The notes below the pieces were generated by a model. The model was not told the DNA's origin, made no database searches, and was given only the letters and a program-made list of their open reading frames with translations. From positions 1-64,000 of the forward strand of contig NZ_FOWP01000009.1 of NCBI RefSeq assembly GCF_900115475.1: a DNA stretch of 64,000 nt. The letters run 5' to 3'. Of the stretch, positions 1 through 8,900 are shown in pieces. Source of the DNA: Ectopseudomonas composti (GTDB lineage: Bacteria > Pseudomonadota > Gammaproteobacteria > Pseudomonadales > Pseudomonadaceae). The position numbers and the translations under genes were made by a program. Positions within the stretch are counted from its first letter, which is position 1. The number at the start of each line of letters is the position of its first letter.

Positions 1-358
1 CGAGTACAACCACTACCGTCCGCATGAGGCTCTGGACCAACGGCCGCCCATAGAACGCTATCGGCCCAGCCCACGTAGCTACCCGGAACAACTGCCAACA
101 ATCGAGTACGAGCCGGGAGACCACGTGGTGAAGGTACGTCGGACCGGGCAGGTGTATTTCAAAGGGCTCAACGTCTTCGTCAGCGGAGGTTTATACGGGG
201 AAAGGGTCGCCATCCGCCCCACCGCCGAAGATGACGTCTACGATGTGGTTTTCATCCGCAAAACGCTGCGTCAGATAGACCTGAGGCAACGGGCAACATG
301 ATCATCAACCTGTTACCCATGTCCCCCGACAGGTGTTTACCATGTCCCCCGGCTGAAC
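1..358 (+). mobile_element. IS481-family insertion sequence, right end only
   Basis: The window opens inside a transposase reading frame whose C-terminus resembles IS481-family DDE transposases. It is followed by a non-coding end with two copies of ATGTCCCCC (319-327 and 342-350) and a terminus near GGCTGAACA at about 350-358. IS481 elements typically have TGT...ACA ends with such internal repeats. The left end lies outside the window, so completeness, target duplication and exact boundary cannot be judged. It sits about 170 bp beyond the 3' end of lapC. Confidence 0.7.
2..301 (+). CDS. IS481-family transposase, C-terminal fragment (cut by window edge)
   Basis: This open frame enters from the left edge and ends at a TGA at 299-301, giving about 99 visible residues. 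It starts with YNHYRPHEAL, the conserved C-terminal end of the integrase catalytic core, in which the last glutamate would lie just upstream or at the edge. It continues with the RPPIERYRPSPR-type segment seen in IS481 transposases and then a small beta-rich tail. The function is DNA strand transfer for transposition. The N-terminal HTH and first aspartates are not visible, so activity cannot be assessed. Confidence 0.75.
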   Translation, partial: EYNHYRPHEALDQRPPIERYRPSPRSYPEQLPTIEYEPGDHVVKVRRTGQVYFKGLNVFVSGGLYGERVAIRPTAEDDVYDVVFIRKTLRQIDLRQRAT

Positions 359-444
359 ACCGCGCGCACCAGGTGTTTGACGATTTCACGGTATCGGTTT
401 TGGCTCGGTGCGCATGGCTTAACCTGCGCTGCTGCGTCAGTCGC

Positions 445-511
445 GTAGCCCGGATGCAATCCGGGATTGATTGTCGAGACGTAGAACCTCCCCGGATTTC
501 ATCTGGGCTAC
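445..511. repeat. REP-type inverted pair (GTAGCCCGGAT family)
   Basis: A GTAGCCCGGATGCAATCCGG unit at 445-464 faces an inverted partner ending CATCTGGGCTAC at 490-511. The two arms can pair imperfectly. The same family recurs at 20355, 42178-42229 and 52567, always outside genes. This is typical of Pseudomonas REP palindromes mobilised by RAYT transposases, none of which is encoded here. Confidence 0.75.
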
Positions 512-531
512 GCAGCGTGTACGGCAGGTAT

Positions 532-1890
532 TCAACGTTCGCGCATGGCTTCCGAGCGTGCCTTGAGCACGGGCTTGAGCAGGTAGGCCAGCACGCTTTT
601 CTCGCCGGTGATGATGTCCACCGTAGCGACCATGCCGGGAATGATCAGCAACGGATGCTCTTCGCTGCCCAGGTGGCTTTTGTCCGTACGCACCTGAATC
701 AGGTAGAAGCTGTTGCCTTCCTCGTCGGTGATGGTGTCGGCGCTGATCAGCTCCAGGTTGGCCTTGAGGCCGCCGTAGATGGTGTAGTCGTAGGCGGTGA
801 ACTTGACCATGGCCTTCTGCCCCGGATGCAGGAAGGCCACGTCCTGCGGCCGAACCTTGGCCTCGATCAGCAGGCTGTCGTCCAGCGGCACGATTTCCAG
901 CATGTCGCTGCCGGGCTGTACCACGCCGCCGATGGTGTTGACCTTGAGCTGCTTGATCACCCCGCGCACGGGTGAGGTCACGGTGGTGCGGGTCACCTTG
1001 TCCTGAATGGCGACGCTGGTGGCGGTGATCTTCTGCAACTCGGTGCGCACTTCGTTGAGCTCCTTGAAAGCGTCGGAGCGAAAGCCCAGTTCGGATTCCT
1101 CCATCTTGCTCCTGATCTCGCTCATGGCCGCTTCGGCACGCGGGATGGCCAGGTTGGTGGCTTCCAGCGAGCCGCGCAGCTCGACCACGCTGCGGCGCAG
1201 GCGCAGTACCTCCACTTCGGAGATGGCGCCGGAGGCCACCAGCGGTTGTGACATGTTCAGCTCCTGTTGCAGCAAACCCAGGCTGGAGCGGTACTGCTGG
1301 GCCTTGGAGCGGAATTCGGCAAGCTCCTGCTCCTTCTGCCGCAGCTGTTCGCTCAGGGTGCGCTGTTCACTCTTGAGGCGCTGCTGGCGTGAGCGATACA
1401 GGGCCAACTCGTCTTCGGCCAGCTGTGGGGCGGTTTGGGTGATCTCTTCGGGTAGAGCCAGCTCGCGTCCTTCGGCTTCCGCGCCGAGCCGCTCCAGGCG
1501 CGCGACCAGCGCCAGTCGATCGGCCTCGGTTTCGCCGCGGTTGGACAAAAAGCGCGTGTCGTCCAGGCGCAGCAGCGTATCGCCCTTGTCCACTACCTGA
1601 CCTTCACGCACGAAGATCTCGCTGACGATGCCGCCTTCGAGGTTCTGGATCACTTGCACTTTGCTTGAGGGGATGGCCTTGCCTTCACCCGTGGTCACCT
1701 CTTCCAGTACGGCGAAATGCGCCCAGACCAGTGCGCTGAGCAGGCAGGCGCTGACCGCCCACACGGTGATGCGACTCAGCCAGGGCGAGTCCTCGAGGAT
1801 AGCGCCTTCCACTTCCGGCATGAATTCGGTGTCCTGGCGTTTCTCGCGCAGGCCGCCGAAGTAGTTGCCGAGGCTCTGGGTCATGGGCAT
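532..1890 (-). CDS. lapC: Type I secretion periplasmic adaptor (HlyD/LapC family)
   Basis: Membrane fusion protein of 452 residues that would bridge the LapB ABC exporter and the LapE outer-membrane channel for adhesin export. It has a short cytosolic N-terminus, one membrane segment at about residues 40-60, and then a biotinyl-lipoyl-like half with the motif VIQNLEGGIVSEIFVREGQ. A long alpha-helical coiled-coil hairpin (about 120-290) follows, then the second lipoyl half and a beta-barrel ending near GMVATVDIITGEKSVL, the usual HlyD signature. Length matches the family. It starts 12 bp after lapB and is the last gene of lapE-lapB-lapC. An AT-poor REP pair and an IS481 end lie just beyond its stop. 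Confidence 0.9.
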   Translation of the reverse strand: MPMTQSLGNYFGGLREKRQDTEFMPEVEGAILEDSPWLSRITVWAVSACLLSALVWAHFAVLEEVTTGEGKAIPSSKVQVIQNLEGGIVSEIFVREGQVVDKGDTLLRLDDTRFLSNRGETEADRLALVARLERLGAEAEGRELALPEEITQTAPQLAEDELALYRSRQQRLKSEQRTLSEQLRQKEQELAEFRSKAQQYRSSLGLLQQELNMSQPLVASGAISEVEVLRLRRSVVELRGSLEATNLAIPRAEAAMSEIRSKMEESELGFRSDAFKELNEVRTELQKITATSVAIQDKVTRTTVTSPVRGVIKQLKVNTIGGVVQPGSDMLEIVPLDDSLLIEAKVRPQDVAFLHPGQKAMVKFTAYDYTIYGGLKANLELISADTITDEEGNSFYLIQVRTDKSHLGSEEHPLLIIPGMVATVDIITGEKSVLAYLLKPVLKARSEAMRER

Positions 1891-1902
1891 CTCGCATCGC
1901 TC

Positions 1903-4062
1903 CTACAGGCTGGCTGGGCCGACGCGGCCCTTGCGCAAGGCTTCGATCACGGAGTCTTTCGGCCCGTCCGCGACCACATGGCCGTTGTCCAGCACGGCCA
2001 GGCGATCCACCAGGCTGAGCATGGAGGCGCGGTGGGTGATCAGGATCAGCGTCTTGCCCTGCACCCATTTGTGCAGACGCTGGCGCAGCAGGTCTTCGCT
2101 GGTGTTGTCCATGGCGCTGGTGGGCTCGTCGAGCACCAGAATCGGCGGGTCGAGCAGTAGCGCGCGGGCCAGCAGCACGGCCTGGCGCTGGCCGCCGGAG
2201 AGCAGTTGGCCGCGCTCGCCTACCGGGCGGTCGAAGCCCTGCGGATGCTGCCGCGCCAAGTCGACCACACCGGTCAATTCAGCGACTTCGAGCATGCGGG
2301 CATCGTTGATGTAGCGGGCACCGAGGGTCAGGTTGTCGCGCAGGCTGCCGGCCAGCAATGGCAGGTCGTGGGCGACGTAGCCGATCTGGTGGCGCAGGTC
2401 GGCGACGTCGATCTGCCGCAGGTCGAGGTTATCCAGCAGGATCTGGCCTTCGTCAGCGCTGTAGAAAGCCATCAGCAGTCGTGCCAGGGTGCTCTTGCCC
2501 GAACCGCTGCGGCCGATGATGCCAAGACGTTCGCCAGCGCCCAGGCGCAGGCTGATGTGGTTCAGTGCAGGCGCGCTCTGGCCGGGGTAGGTAAAGCTGA
2601 TCTGACGGATGTCCAGAGCGCCTTTGAGTTGGGTGCGGTCCAGCGGCCGCTGCTTGTCCTGGCGCTCCTGCGGCAAGGCCATCAGCGCGTCGGTGCTGGT
2701 CATGGTCAGGCGCGCCTGCTGGTAGCGGGTGATCAGCCCGGCAATCTGCCCCAGCGGCGCGAGGATGCGACTGCCAAGCATGTAGCAAGCCACCAGCGCG
2801 CCGACGCTGAGGTGGCCGGCGATGATCAGATAGACCCCGGCGACGATGGTGGCCATGCCGGCGAACTGTTGCAGGAACAGCGTGCCGTTGGTGGCCAGCG
2901 AGGCGAGGAATTTTGCATGACCGTCGAGGCGGGTGAGGGCGCCATGGGTTTGCTCCCATTGGTGCTGGCGCTCGCTCTCCGCGCCGCAGGCCTTGAGCGT
3001 TTCCAGGCCGCCGAGGGTTTCGATCAGCAGCGCCTGGCGTTGCGCGCCGAGCTGCAGACTCTTCTGCACCGTGTCACGCAGGCGCACCTGGATGATGTAG
3101 GCGAACAGCGCGGTGATCGGGAAGGCCAGCAGCGGGATGAACACCAGCGGCCCGCCGATCAGGCCGATCACCAGCAGCATCAGCAGCGAGAAGGGCAGGT
3201 CGATCAGGCTGGTCAGGGTGACCGCGGTGAGAAAATCGCGCAGCCCCTGGAAGTCATGGATGCTCTGGGCAAAACCACCGATGGTCGCCGGTCGCGCTTT
3301 CATCGACATGCCGGTGATGCGCTCGAACAGGGTGGCCGAGAGCACCACATCGGTCTTCTTGCCGGCGGTGTCCAGCAGGTGGGCGCGCAGCACTTTCAGC
3401 AGCAGTTCGAAGCCGGTGCCGATCAGCAGACCGACGGCCAGTACCCACAGCGTCGAGGTGGCCTGGTTGGGCACTACGCGGTCGTAGGTCTGCATGACGA
3501 ACAGCGGCACCATCAGGCCCAGCAGGTTGATCAGCAGACTCGCCAGCACGGCATCGGTGTAGAGCCAGCGCGACAGCTTGAGGGTGTCGCGGAACCAGGC
3601 TTCGATGCGCGGCACCAGCGGCGTACGGGCTTCTTCCAGTTCGTGTCGCGGGCGGGCGAAGAAGGCCTGGCCGCTGTATTCAGCAGCCAGTTGTTCGCGG
3701 CTGACCCATTGTTCGCCGCCATCCGTTTCGCAGGGCAGGATCTGCGCCTGCTGCTTTGGCCCCCACTGGCGCAACACGGCGCTGCGGCCATCCTTGAGCA
3801 GCAGCAGGACCGGCAGATTGAGCGCTGAGATGCTCGCCAACTCGCGCTGCAGCAGGCGACCCTGTAGCCCCGCCCGTGCCGCTGCACGCGGCAGCAGGTC
3901 AGGACTCAGGCGCTGGGCCGGCAGGGGCAGACCTGCACTCAGGCTGCCACGGCTGACCGAGCAGCCGTGCAGCCTGCAGAGGATCAACAAACCATCCAAC
4001 AACGGATCGTCGTGACTGAGCCGCGGATCACTGGCCGGCCCTGTTCGTTCCATGGTGGTCAA
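1903..4062 (-). CDS. lapB: Type I secretion ABC transporter with C39-like domain (LapB)
   Basis: Inner-membrane ABC exporter of 719 residues that powers secretion of the large adhesin encoded divergently. An N-terminal C39-peptidase-like domain (about 1-140) lacks the catalytic cysteine motif, as in RTX/adhesin exporters that do not cleave a leader. Then comes a six-helix ABC transmembrane domain (about 160-470, including MVPLFVMQTYDRVVP). The nucleotide-binding domain has Walker A GRSGSGKST at about 519-527, signature LSGGQRQ at about 619 and Walker B ILVLDEPTSAMD near 640. It lies 79 bp after lapE and 12 bp before lapC, consistent with one transcript. Confidence 0.92.
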   Translation of the reverse strand: MTTMERTGPASDPRLSHDDPLLDGLLILCRLHGCSVSRGSLSAGLPLPAQRLSPDLLPRAAARAGLQGRLLQRELASISALNLPVLLLLKDGRSAVLRQWGPKQQAQILPCETDGGEQWVSREQLAAEYSGQAFFARPRHELEEARTPLVPRIEAWFRDTLKLSRWLYTDAVLASLLINLLGLMVPLFVMQTYDRVVPNQATSTLWVLAVGLLIGTGFELLLKVLRAHLLDTAGKKTDVVLSATLFERITGMSMKARPATIGGFAQSIHDFQGLRDFLTAVTLTSLIDLPFSLLMLLVIGLIGGPLVFIPLLAFPITALFAYIIQVRLRDTVQKSLQLGAQRQALLIETLGGLETLKACGAESERQHQWEQTHGALTRLDGHAKFLASLATNGTLFLQQFAGMATIVAGVYLIIAGHLSVGALVACYMLGSRILAPLGQIAGLITRYQQARLTMTSTDALMALPQERQDKQRPLDRTQLKGALDIRQISFTYPGQSAPALNHISLRLGAGERLGIIGRSGSGKSTLARLLMAFYSADEGQILLDNLDLRQIDVADLRHQIGYVAHDLPLLAGSLRDNLTLGARYINDARMLEVAELTGVVDLARQHPQGFDRPVGERGQLLSGGQRQAVLLARALLLDPPILVLDEPTSAMDNTSEDLLRQRLHKWVQGKTLILITHRASMLSLVDRLAVLDNGHVVADGPKDSVIEALRKGRVGPASL

Positions 4063-4077
4063 TTTCTACTACTCCTC

Positions 4078-4112
4078 AGAGCCTGTGCCAGGTTTGCTGC
4101 GCGTCGGCCCAC
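4078..4112. repeat. Short sequence resembling the 30.5-kb MITE-like element end
   Basis: In the lapE-lapB gap, AGAGCCT at 4078 is followed at the same spacing by TGCTGCGCGTCGGC. These are the same two blocks as at the left end of the repeat at 30513, while the bases between differ. Only the outer part is recognisable, so it is a degenerate or solo end, not a full copy. Confidence 0.4.
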
Positions 4113-4141
4113 GTGCATTCGCGTGGGCCTTCGAGCCGCGC

Positions 4142-5497
4142 CTACTTCATATCTGGCAAGCGTGCTTCGCTCTTCACTTCAGTGAGGGCTACCGCTTCTG
4201 CCGGGACTACGACCTGTTGCTGACGCAGCAGATCACCCATGGCCGCGACGACGCGGTACATCGAGAACTCCTCGCCGTAGCGAACCTCGGTGTAGCGGCG
4301 GTTGGCGGTGAACAGTTCGTTTTCGCTGTCGAGCAGATCGAGCAGAGTGCGTTGGCCCAGGCTGAACTGCTGTTGATAGGCCTCGCGGACCCGTGAGGTG
4401 TAGTCCGCGTAATCACGTGCCTTGGGGGTTTGCAGGCGCGCGTTCTCCATAGCGTTCCAGGCCAACGAAAGGTTTTCGTTGAGTACGCGCAGAGCGTTGT
4501 TGCGGATGTCCATCGATTCGTTGATCTGGTGCGCGGCCGATTGCAGCCGAGCCTTGTCGCGCATGCCGTTGAACAGGTTGTAGTTCATCACCACGGCGGC
4601 TCGCCAGGTGTTGTAGTGGCCCTCGTCACCCTGCACGTTGTCGTTGGCGTTGGTGGCCAGCTCCAGGTCGAAGCGCGGGTAGAAGGGCGACTTGGCGACC
4701 TCGTACTGCTTCTCGGCGGCGTTGACGTCCGACTGTGCCGACTTCAGGAAGGGGTTGTTGTCCATCACGGTCTGGCGAGCGGCGAGCAAATCGGCCGGCA
4801 TGTTGCCCTTGACCGTGGCGGGTGACTCCAGCTGATCCGGCAGGCGACCTACGGCGCTGAAGAAGTTGGCTTCGGCATCGGCCAGGTTGACTTCCTCGGT
4901 GTAGAGGTTGTTTTGCGCCAGGGCCAGGCGGGCCTCGGATTGATCAAGGTCCGCGGTGCTGCCGACGCCCTGACGGCTGCGCATACCGATCTGATCGTTG
5001 ATGCGCTGGTGGGCCTGCAGGTTGTTGCGCGCCAGGGTGACCATTTCGCGCCGCATCAGTACATCGAGATACACCTCGACGGTACGCAGCGCCAGGCTTT
5101 CGGATGTACCCAGCAGGCGATAGGCGCGGGAGTTGACCACTGCTTGCGTACGCGCCACTTCGTTGGGCGTATTGAAACCGTCGAACAGCATCTGCCGCAG
5201 GCGCAGCTCGGCATCGCGGTAGTTCAGGGTTTCCTTGTTGTGGTCACCGAGGGCGCGGGTACTGGGGCTGTCGGTGCTTTCCCGGCCGTAGCCGACCAGC
5301 AGGTCGACAGTGGGTAGATAGCCGCCCTTGGCGAATTTCACATCTTCATCCGATGCGAGTCGGCTATTGGCGGCAGCGTGGATTTCCGGGTGGTTATCCA
5401 GGGTGCTCTGAATCGCTTCCGAGAGATTCATGGCTTGCGCCTGACTGCAAACAGTCGCCAAAAGCATGGCGCTCCATAGCGGGGTTAAGGTGCGCAT
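4142..5497 (-). CDS. lapE: TolC-family outer membrane channel for adhesin secretion (LapE)
   Basis: Outer-membrane efflux protein of 451 residues forming the exit duct of the LapB-LapC-LapE machine. A cleavable signal peptide is visible (MRTLTPLWSAMLL...SQAQA, cut near residue 22). The mature protein starts MNLSEAIQ, and two OEP repeats follow with long helices, ending in the typical segment LGQRTLLDLLDSENELF. Length is normal for TolC/LapE. It is the first gene of the lapE-lapB-lapC series, with a GGAGAA ribosome site just before the ATG. The start faces the adhesin gene across a 448-bp divergent intergenic region that holds a hairpin. Confidence 0.9.
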   Translation of the reverse strand: MRTLTPLWSAMLLATVCSQAQAMNLSEAIQSTLDNHPEIHAAANSRLASDEDVKFAKGGYLPTVDLLVGYGRESTDSPSTRALGDHNKETLNYRDAELRLRQMLFDGFNTPNEVARTQAVVNSRAYRLLGTSESLALRTVEVYLDVLMRREMVTLARNNLQAHQRINDQIGMRSRQGVGSTADLDQSEARLALAQNNLYTEEVNLADAEANFFSAVGRLPDQLESPATVKGNMPADLLAARQTVMDNNPFLKSAQSDVNAAEKQYEVAKSPFYPRFDLELATNANDNVQGDEGHYNTWRAAVVMNYNLFNGMRDKARLQSAAHQINESMDIRNNALRVLNENLSLAWNAMENARLQTPKARDYADYTSRVREAYQQQFSLGQRTLLDLLDSENELFTANRRYTEVRYGEEFSMYRVVAAMGDLLRQQQVVVPAEAVALTEVKSEARLPDMK

Positions 5498-5530
5498 TGG
5501 CGTTTCTCCTGACTGAAGTTCTTATCCTGT

Positions 5531-5552
5531 CGCCATAAAAATGGCGTTTTTT
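5531..5552 (+). terminator. Hairpin plus T-run close to the lapE start
   Basis: CGCCAT (5531-5536), loop AAAA and ATGGCG (5541-5546) are followed directly by six T residues on the plus strand. The geometry is that of a small intrinsic terminator for plus-strand transcripts, that is, antisense to lapE. Read in the lapE direction it lies in the leader, 34 bp before the ATG, and could instead be a leader hairpin. Confidence 0.45.
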
Positions 5553-5793
5553 CCTGTCAAACCGTTTCAGGCTTGTAACATCAGAGCTAAGAACAACTTT
5601 TGGAGAACCTAAGATGTTTTTTTCACAACCTATATTCAGAAAAAATCTTATGAACTCTGCGAAAAGCAGCACATTGTTTGAACCTGTGAGCTGCGCAAGT
5701 CCTCGTTTCCCGTGGGCTGCGCAGCTGAAATGGGTTGTCAGGCATCAAAAGGGCGGGGATTCATCTGATGGAGTAGTTCGACGCATGCTGTGG

Positions 5794-5809
5794 TGACATT
5801 TTTTTGTCA
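5794..5809. promoter_or_regulatory. Inverted repeat TGACA-N6-TGTCA upstream of lapA
   Basis: A perfect five-base inverted repeat separated by six T residues lies 137 bp before the lapA start, in the most A+T-rich part of the intergenic region. It could be an operator for a c-di-GMP-responsive or other regulator, such as FleQ, which controls lap genes in P. putida. The sequence alone does not identify the protein. Confidence 0.3.
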
Positions 5810-5945
5810 GTAGCGTTTTTTAGGATTTTGCGCCGTTCCATTTCAATCAGCTGTCTGGTTTCTCTCCTCGGCTTCGAAAAGGTGCTCTGACCCTTTCGGT
5901 AGGTACGTGTCGGCGGTGGTCGGCAGCTGTAGTGAGGATGGAATC

Positions 5946-8900
5946 ATGGCTACTCTTATTGGTGTCGTCAGTCAGGTTGTCGGCGAAGTGTTCGCGGTAG
6001 CGAGCGATGGATCGCGCCGGCCAATCAGTGAAGGTGATCGTGTCTATGCCGGTGAGCAACTGGTCACCGGAGTATCAGGTGCAGTTGCAGTCGCCATGAG
6101 CAACGGGCAGCAACTGACACTGGGACGTGACAGCAGCATCACCCTCGATACGCAGATGATCGCGGACCGCGGCGAGCCCCAGGCACCCGTCGCCGAAACC
6201 CCACCGACTGCTCCCAGCGATGACGACCTCACCGATGTCGAGCGCCTGCAGGCTGCCATCGAAGCGGGTGACGACCCGACCCAGCAAGGTGAAGCCACAG
6301 CGGCGGGCCCTGGCGCTGGTGCCGGTGGAGCTGGCGGCGCAGGTGGTGGCCACTCGTTCGTGATGTTGGCCGAGGTGGGTGGGGCACTCGATCCGGTGAT
6401 CGGTTTTCCCACTGCTGGCCTGCCGGGTGGGCCGGAGTTTCCGGACGCGCTACCCCTCGCTACTGCCGACCCTGAAGTGGACGGCATACCCACTGGAGGC
6501 ACTGCCTCGAACGCGGTCGACGAAGATGGCTTGCCGGACGGCATCGTCGGTGGTGTGAACGATCTGGATGGCGAGGCTACGTTCGTCACCGGCGTGCTCG
6601 GCTACAGCTTCGGGCCCGACGGCCCGGGCACGTTTACCTGGTCGACCGCTGGCCTGGCGGACATGGGCGTCAGTTCGAGTGGTACGCCGCTGACCTATCA
6701 GGTAAGCACGAATGGCTTGACCCTGACCGCCTATGCTGGGGAAACGCTGGTATTCGTCGCCCAGGTCACCAACCTGGCGACCGGCGCCTACCAGTTCGAA
6801 CTGTTCGCGCCGCTCGATCACGCCGCTCCGCCACTTGGCGGCAGCGACGAAAACGACATCCTGTACCTGTTCAATTACACCATCACCGATGGTAACGGTA
6901 CGCCGGCCAGCGGCAGCCTGAGCATTCTGGTCGACGATGATAGCCCTGCGCTGGTAGGAGGTGAGGGGGAGCGCCCATTCGTCAGAGGGCTGGTGCACGA
7001 GGACGCACTGAGCACTGGCAACGCTGAGCCCGGTAGCCTGCCTGTGCAGACTCATCAGGCCATAGGTGAACCCGGCACTCTGGATGCGCTGGTCAATTTC
7101 GGTGCCGATGGTCGCGGTGGCTTCCAGCTGAGCACCGACCCTGAGGCGCTGGCCGATCTGCAGGCATTAGGGCTCGAGTCGGGTGGCGATCCGCTCGTGT
7201 ATTCCGTTTCGGCGGATGGCACCACCCTGACTGCTATCACCGAGACGGGCGGAACTACAATTTTCACCCTAGTGGTGAGCTCAGATGGTGGCTACGTCTT
7301 CACCCTGCAGGGGGCGATCGATCACCCTCGTGCCGACGGTGACGATTCCGAGCGTCTGGGCGACGACAGCCTGGCATTGGACTTCTCCAAACTGCTGGTC
7401 GCCACTGACTACGATGGTGATGCGGTTCCCGGTGGCTTCAATGCCGGCAGCTTCGTTATCGACGTAGAAGACGACGTACCGGTGCTGGTCGAGGATGGTG
7501 TCGAAAACTGCCTGACCCTGACCTATCAGGGCGGTGATGCTGGATACAGCAACAGCTATGGCTACTACATCAAGGGGGCGGAGGGTGTTCCGCTCAGTGG
7601 CCAGATCATCTGGAGCAATACCTCCGCTCTCAGTGAGGGTAACTCGGTGAGCCTGCACGGGCTGGATCCGAGCGAGGTGGGCTTCTTCATCATTCCCAAT
7701 GGCGCGGCCAATGAAATTGCCAATGGCGCCGAAGTGACCTTCCAACTGATAGATGGCCAGTGGCAAGCCTTCATTGGGGACATGCCTTTGGTTGGCGAAG
7801 GCGGTGCCAACATCGTATTCGACAACCCGGCGCTCAACCCTGGTGGCAAGTCCCATGTCGAGGACAACGGCGCACCGGGCAACCAGAACTGGGAGGACAT
7901 CAACGCCGGTGGCGACAACGATTACAACGACGTCAACATCCAGACCACATGGACGACCAAGGCGCCGGTCGGTGGCACCGTGCATGAAGATCAACTGGAA
8001 ACGCCGCATCAAGGTAATCCGGAGGCTGGTCAGCGTTTGCTGATCAGTACAGATGGCGGTGCTGGTAGCCTGGCGGCACTGGTCAAGTTCGGTGCTGATG
8101 GCCCCGGCGCATTCGGCCTGGCAGACAGTGATACGGTGACTGATGCGCTCGCTGCCCAGGGCGTCAAGTCGGGCGGCCAGGTATTGGTCTACAGCATCAG
8201 CGAAAGCCTCGATGACGATGGCAACCTGCTCAGCACAACACTGACCGCCACGGCGGCCGAAGAACTGGGTGGCTACCCGGTTTTCACTCTGACGGTGAAT
8301 GCCGATGGCAGCTTCAGTTTCGAGTTGCAGGGGCCGATCGATCATCCGCGCGCCGACGGCGACGACAGCGAACTGTGGGCGTCCAAGGCTGGTATCGGTA
8401 TCGACTTCACCCAGCTGTTCACTGCCACTGATGGCGACGGCGATCCGTTGCAACTTCCCGAGGGTGCGAAAGGCCTGTTCGTCATCAATATTCAGGATGA
8501 CGTGCCGCTACCGGCCCAGCCCAGCCCGCAACAGCCGGTGGTCGGTGGCTTGGTGCACGAAGATGCCTTGGGTAATGGCAATGCCGAACCCGGCAGCGAG
8601 CCGCAGCAGACCCTTACCGTAGAAGGCGGGGCGCGCACGTTGGATGCGCTGGTCAACTTCGGTGCCGATGGTCGGGGCGGTTTCCATCTGAGCCAGGAGC
8701 CCGGCGCGCTGTCCGGTTTGCAGGCGCTCGGCTTGACCTCCGGTGGCGTGGCGCTGTTCTACGCCGTGTCGGCGGACGGCACGACATTGACTGCTACTGC
8801 GGGTGACGGTGGTAGCCCGGTATTCACGCTGCAAGTAGGTATCGATGGTAGTTACCTGTTCACGCTCAACGGTGCGTTGGATCATCAGGAGGCGGATGGT

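Larger units (their letters stand above)
5498..5945. other. Divergent lapE/lapA intergenic region (448 bp)
   Basis: This non-coding stretch separates the two divergent Lap transcription units and must contain both promoters. It is visibly richer in A+T than the flanking genes, especially 5600-5650 and 5795-5830. It holds a CGCCAT/ATGGCG hairpin with a T-run at 5531-5552 and an inverted repeat TGACA-N6-TGTCA at 5794-5809. I could not assign a convincing -10/-35 or -24/-12 pair. A 60-codon frame at 5614-5796 has no ribosome site or recognisable family and is not called. Confidence 0.7.

Noticed and set aside
298..975. 225-codon plus frame beginning in the IS end
   Set aside because: Runs over the REP pair and antisense to lapC; no supporting motif.
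2206..3828. 540-codon plus-strand frame opposite lapB
   Set aside because: Composition is rich in Gln/Ala/Arg without domain motifs; lapB has all ABC signatures on the other strand.
5614..5796. 60-codon frame in the lapE/lapA intergenic region
   Set aside because: No ribosome site, no family, and the codons do not look like neighbouring genes; it overlaps the likely promoter region.
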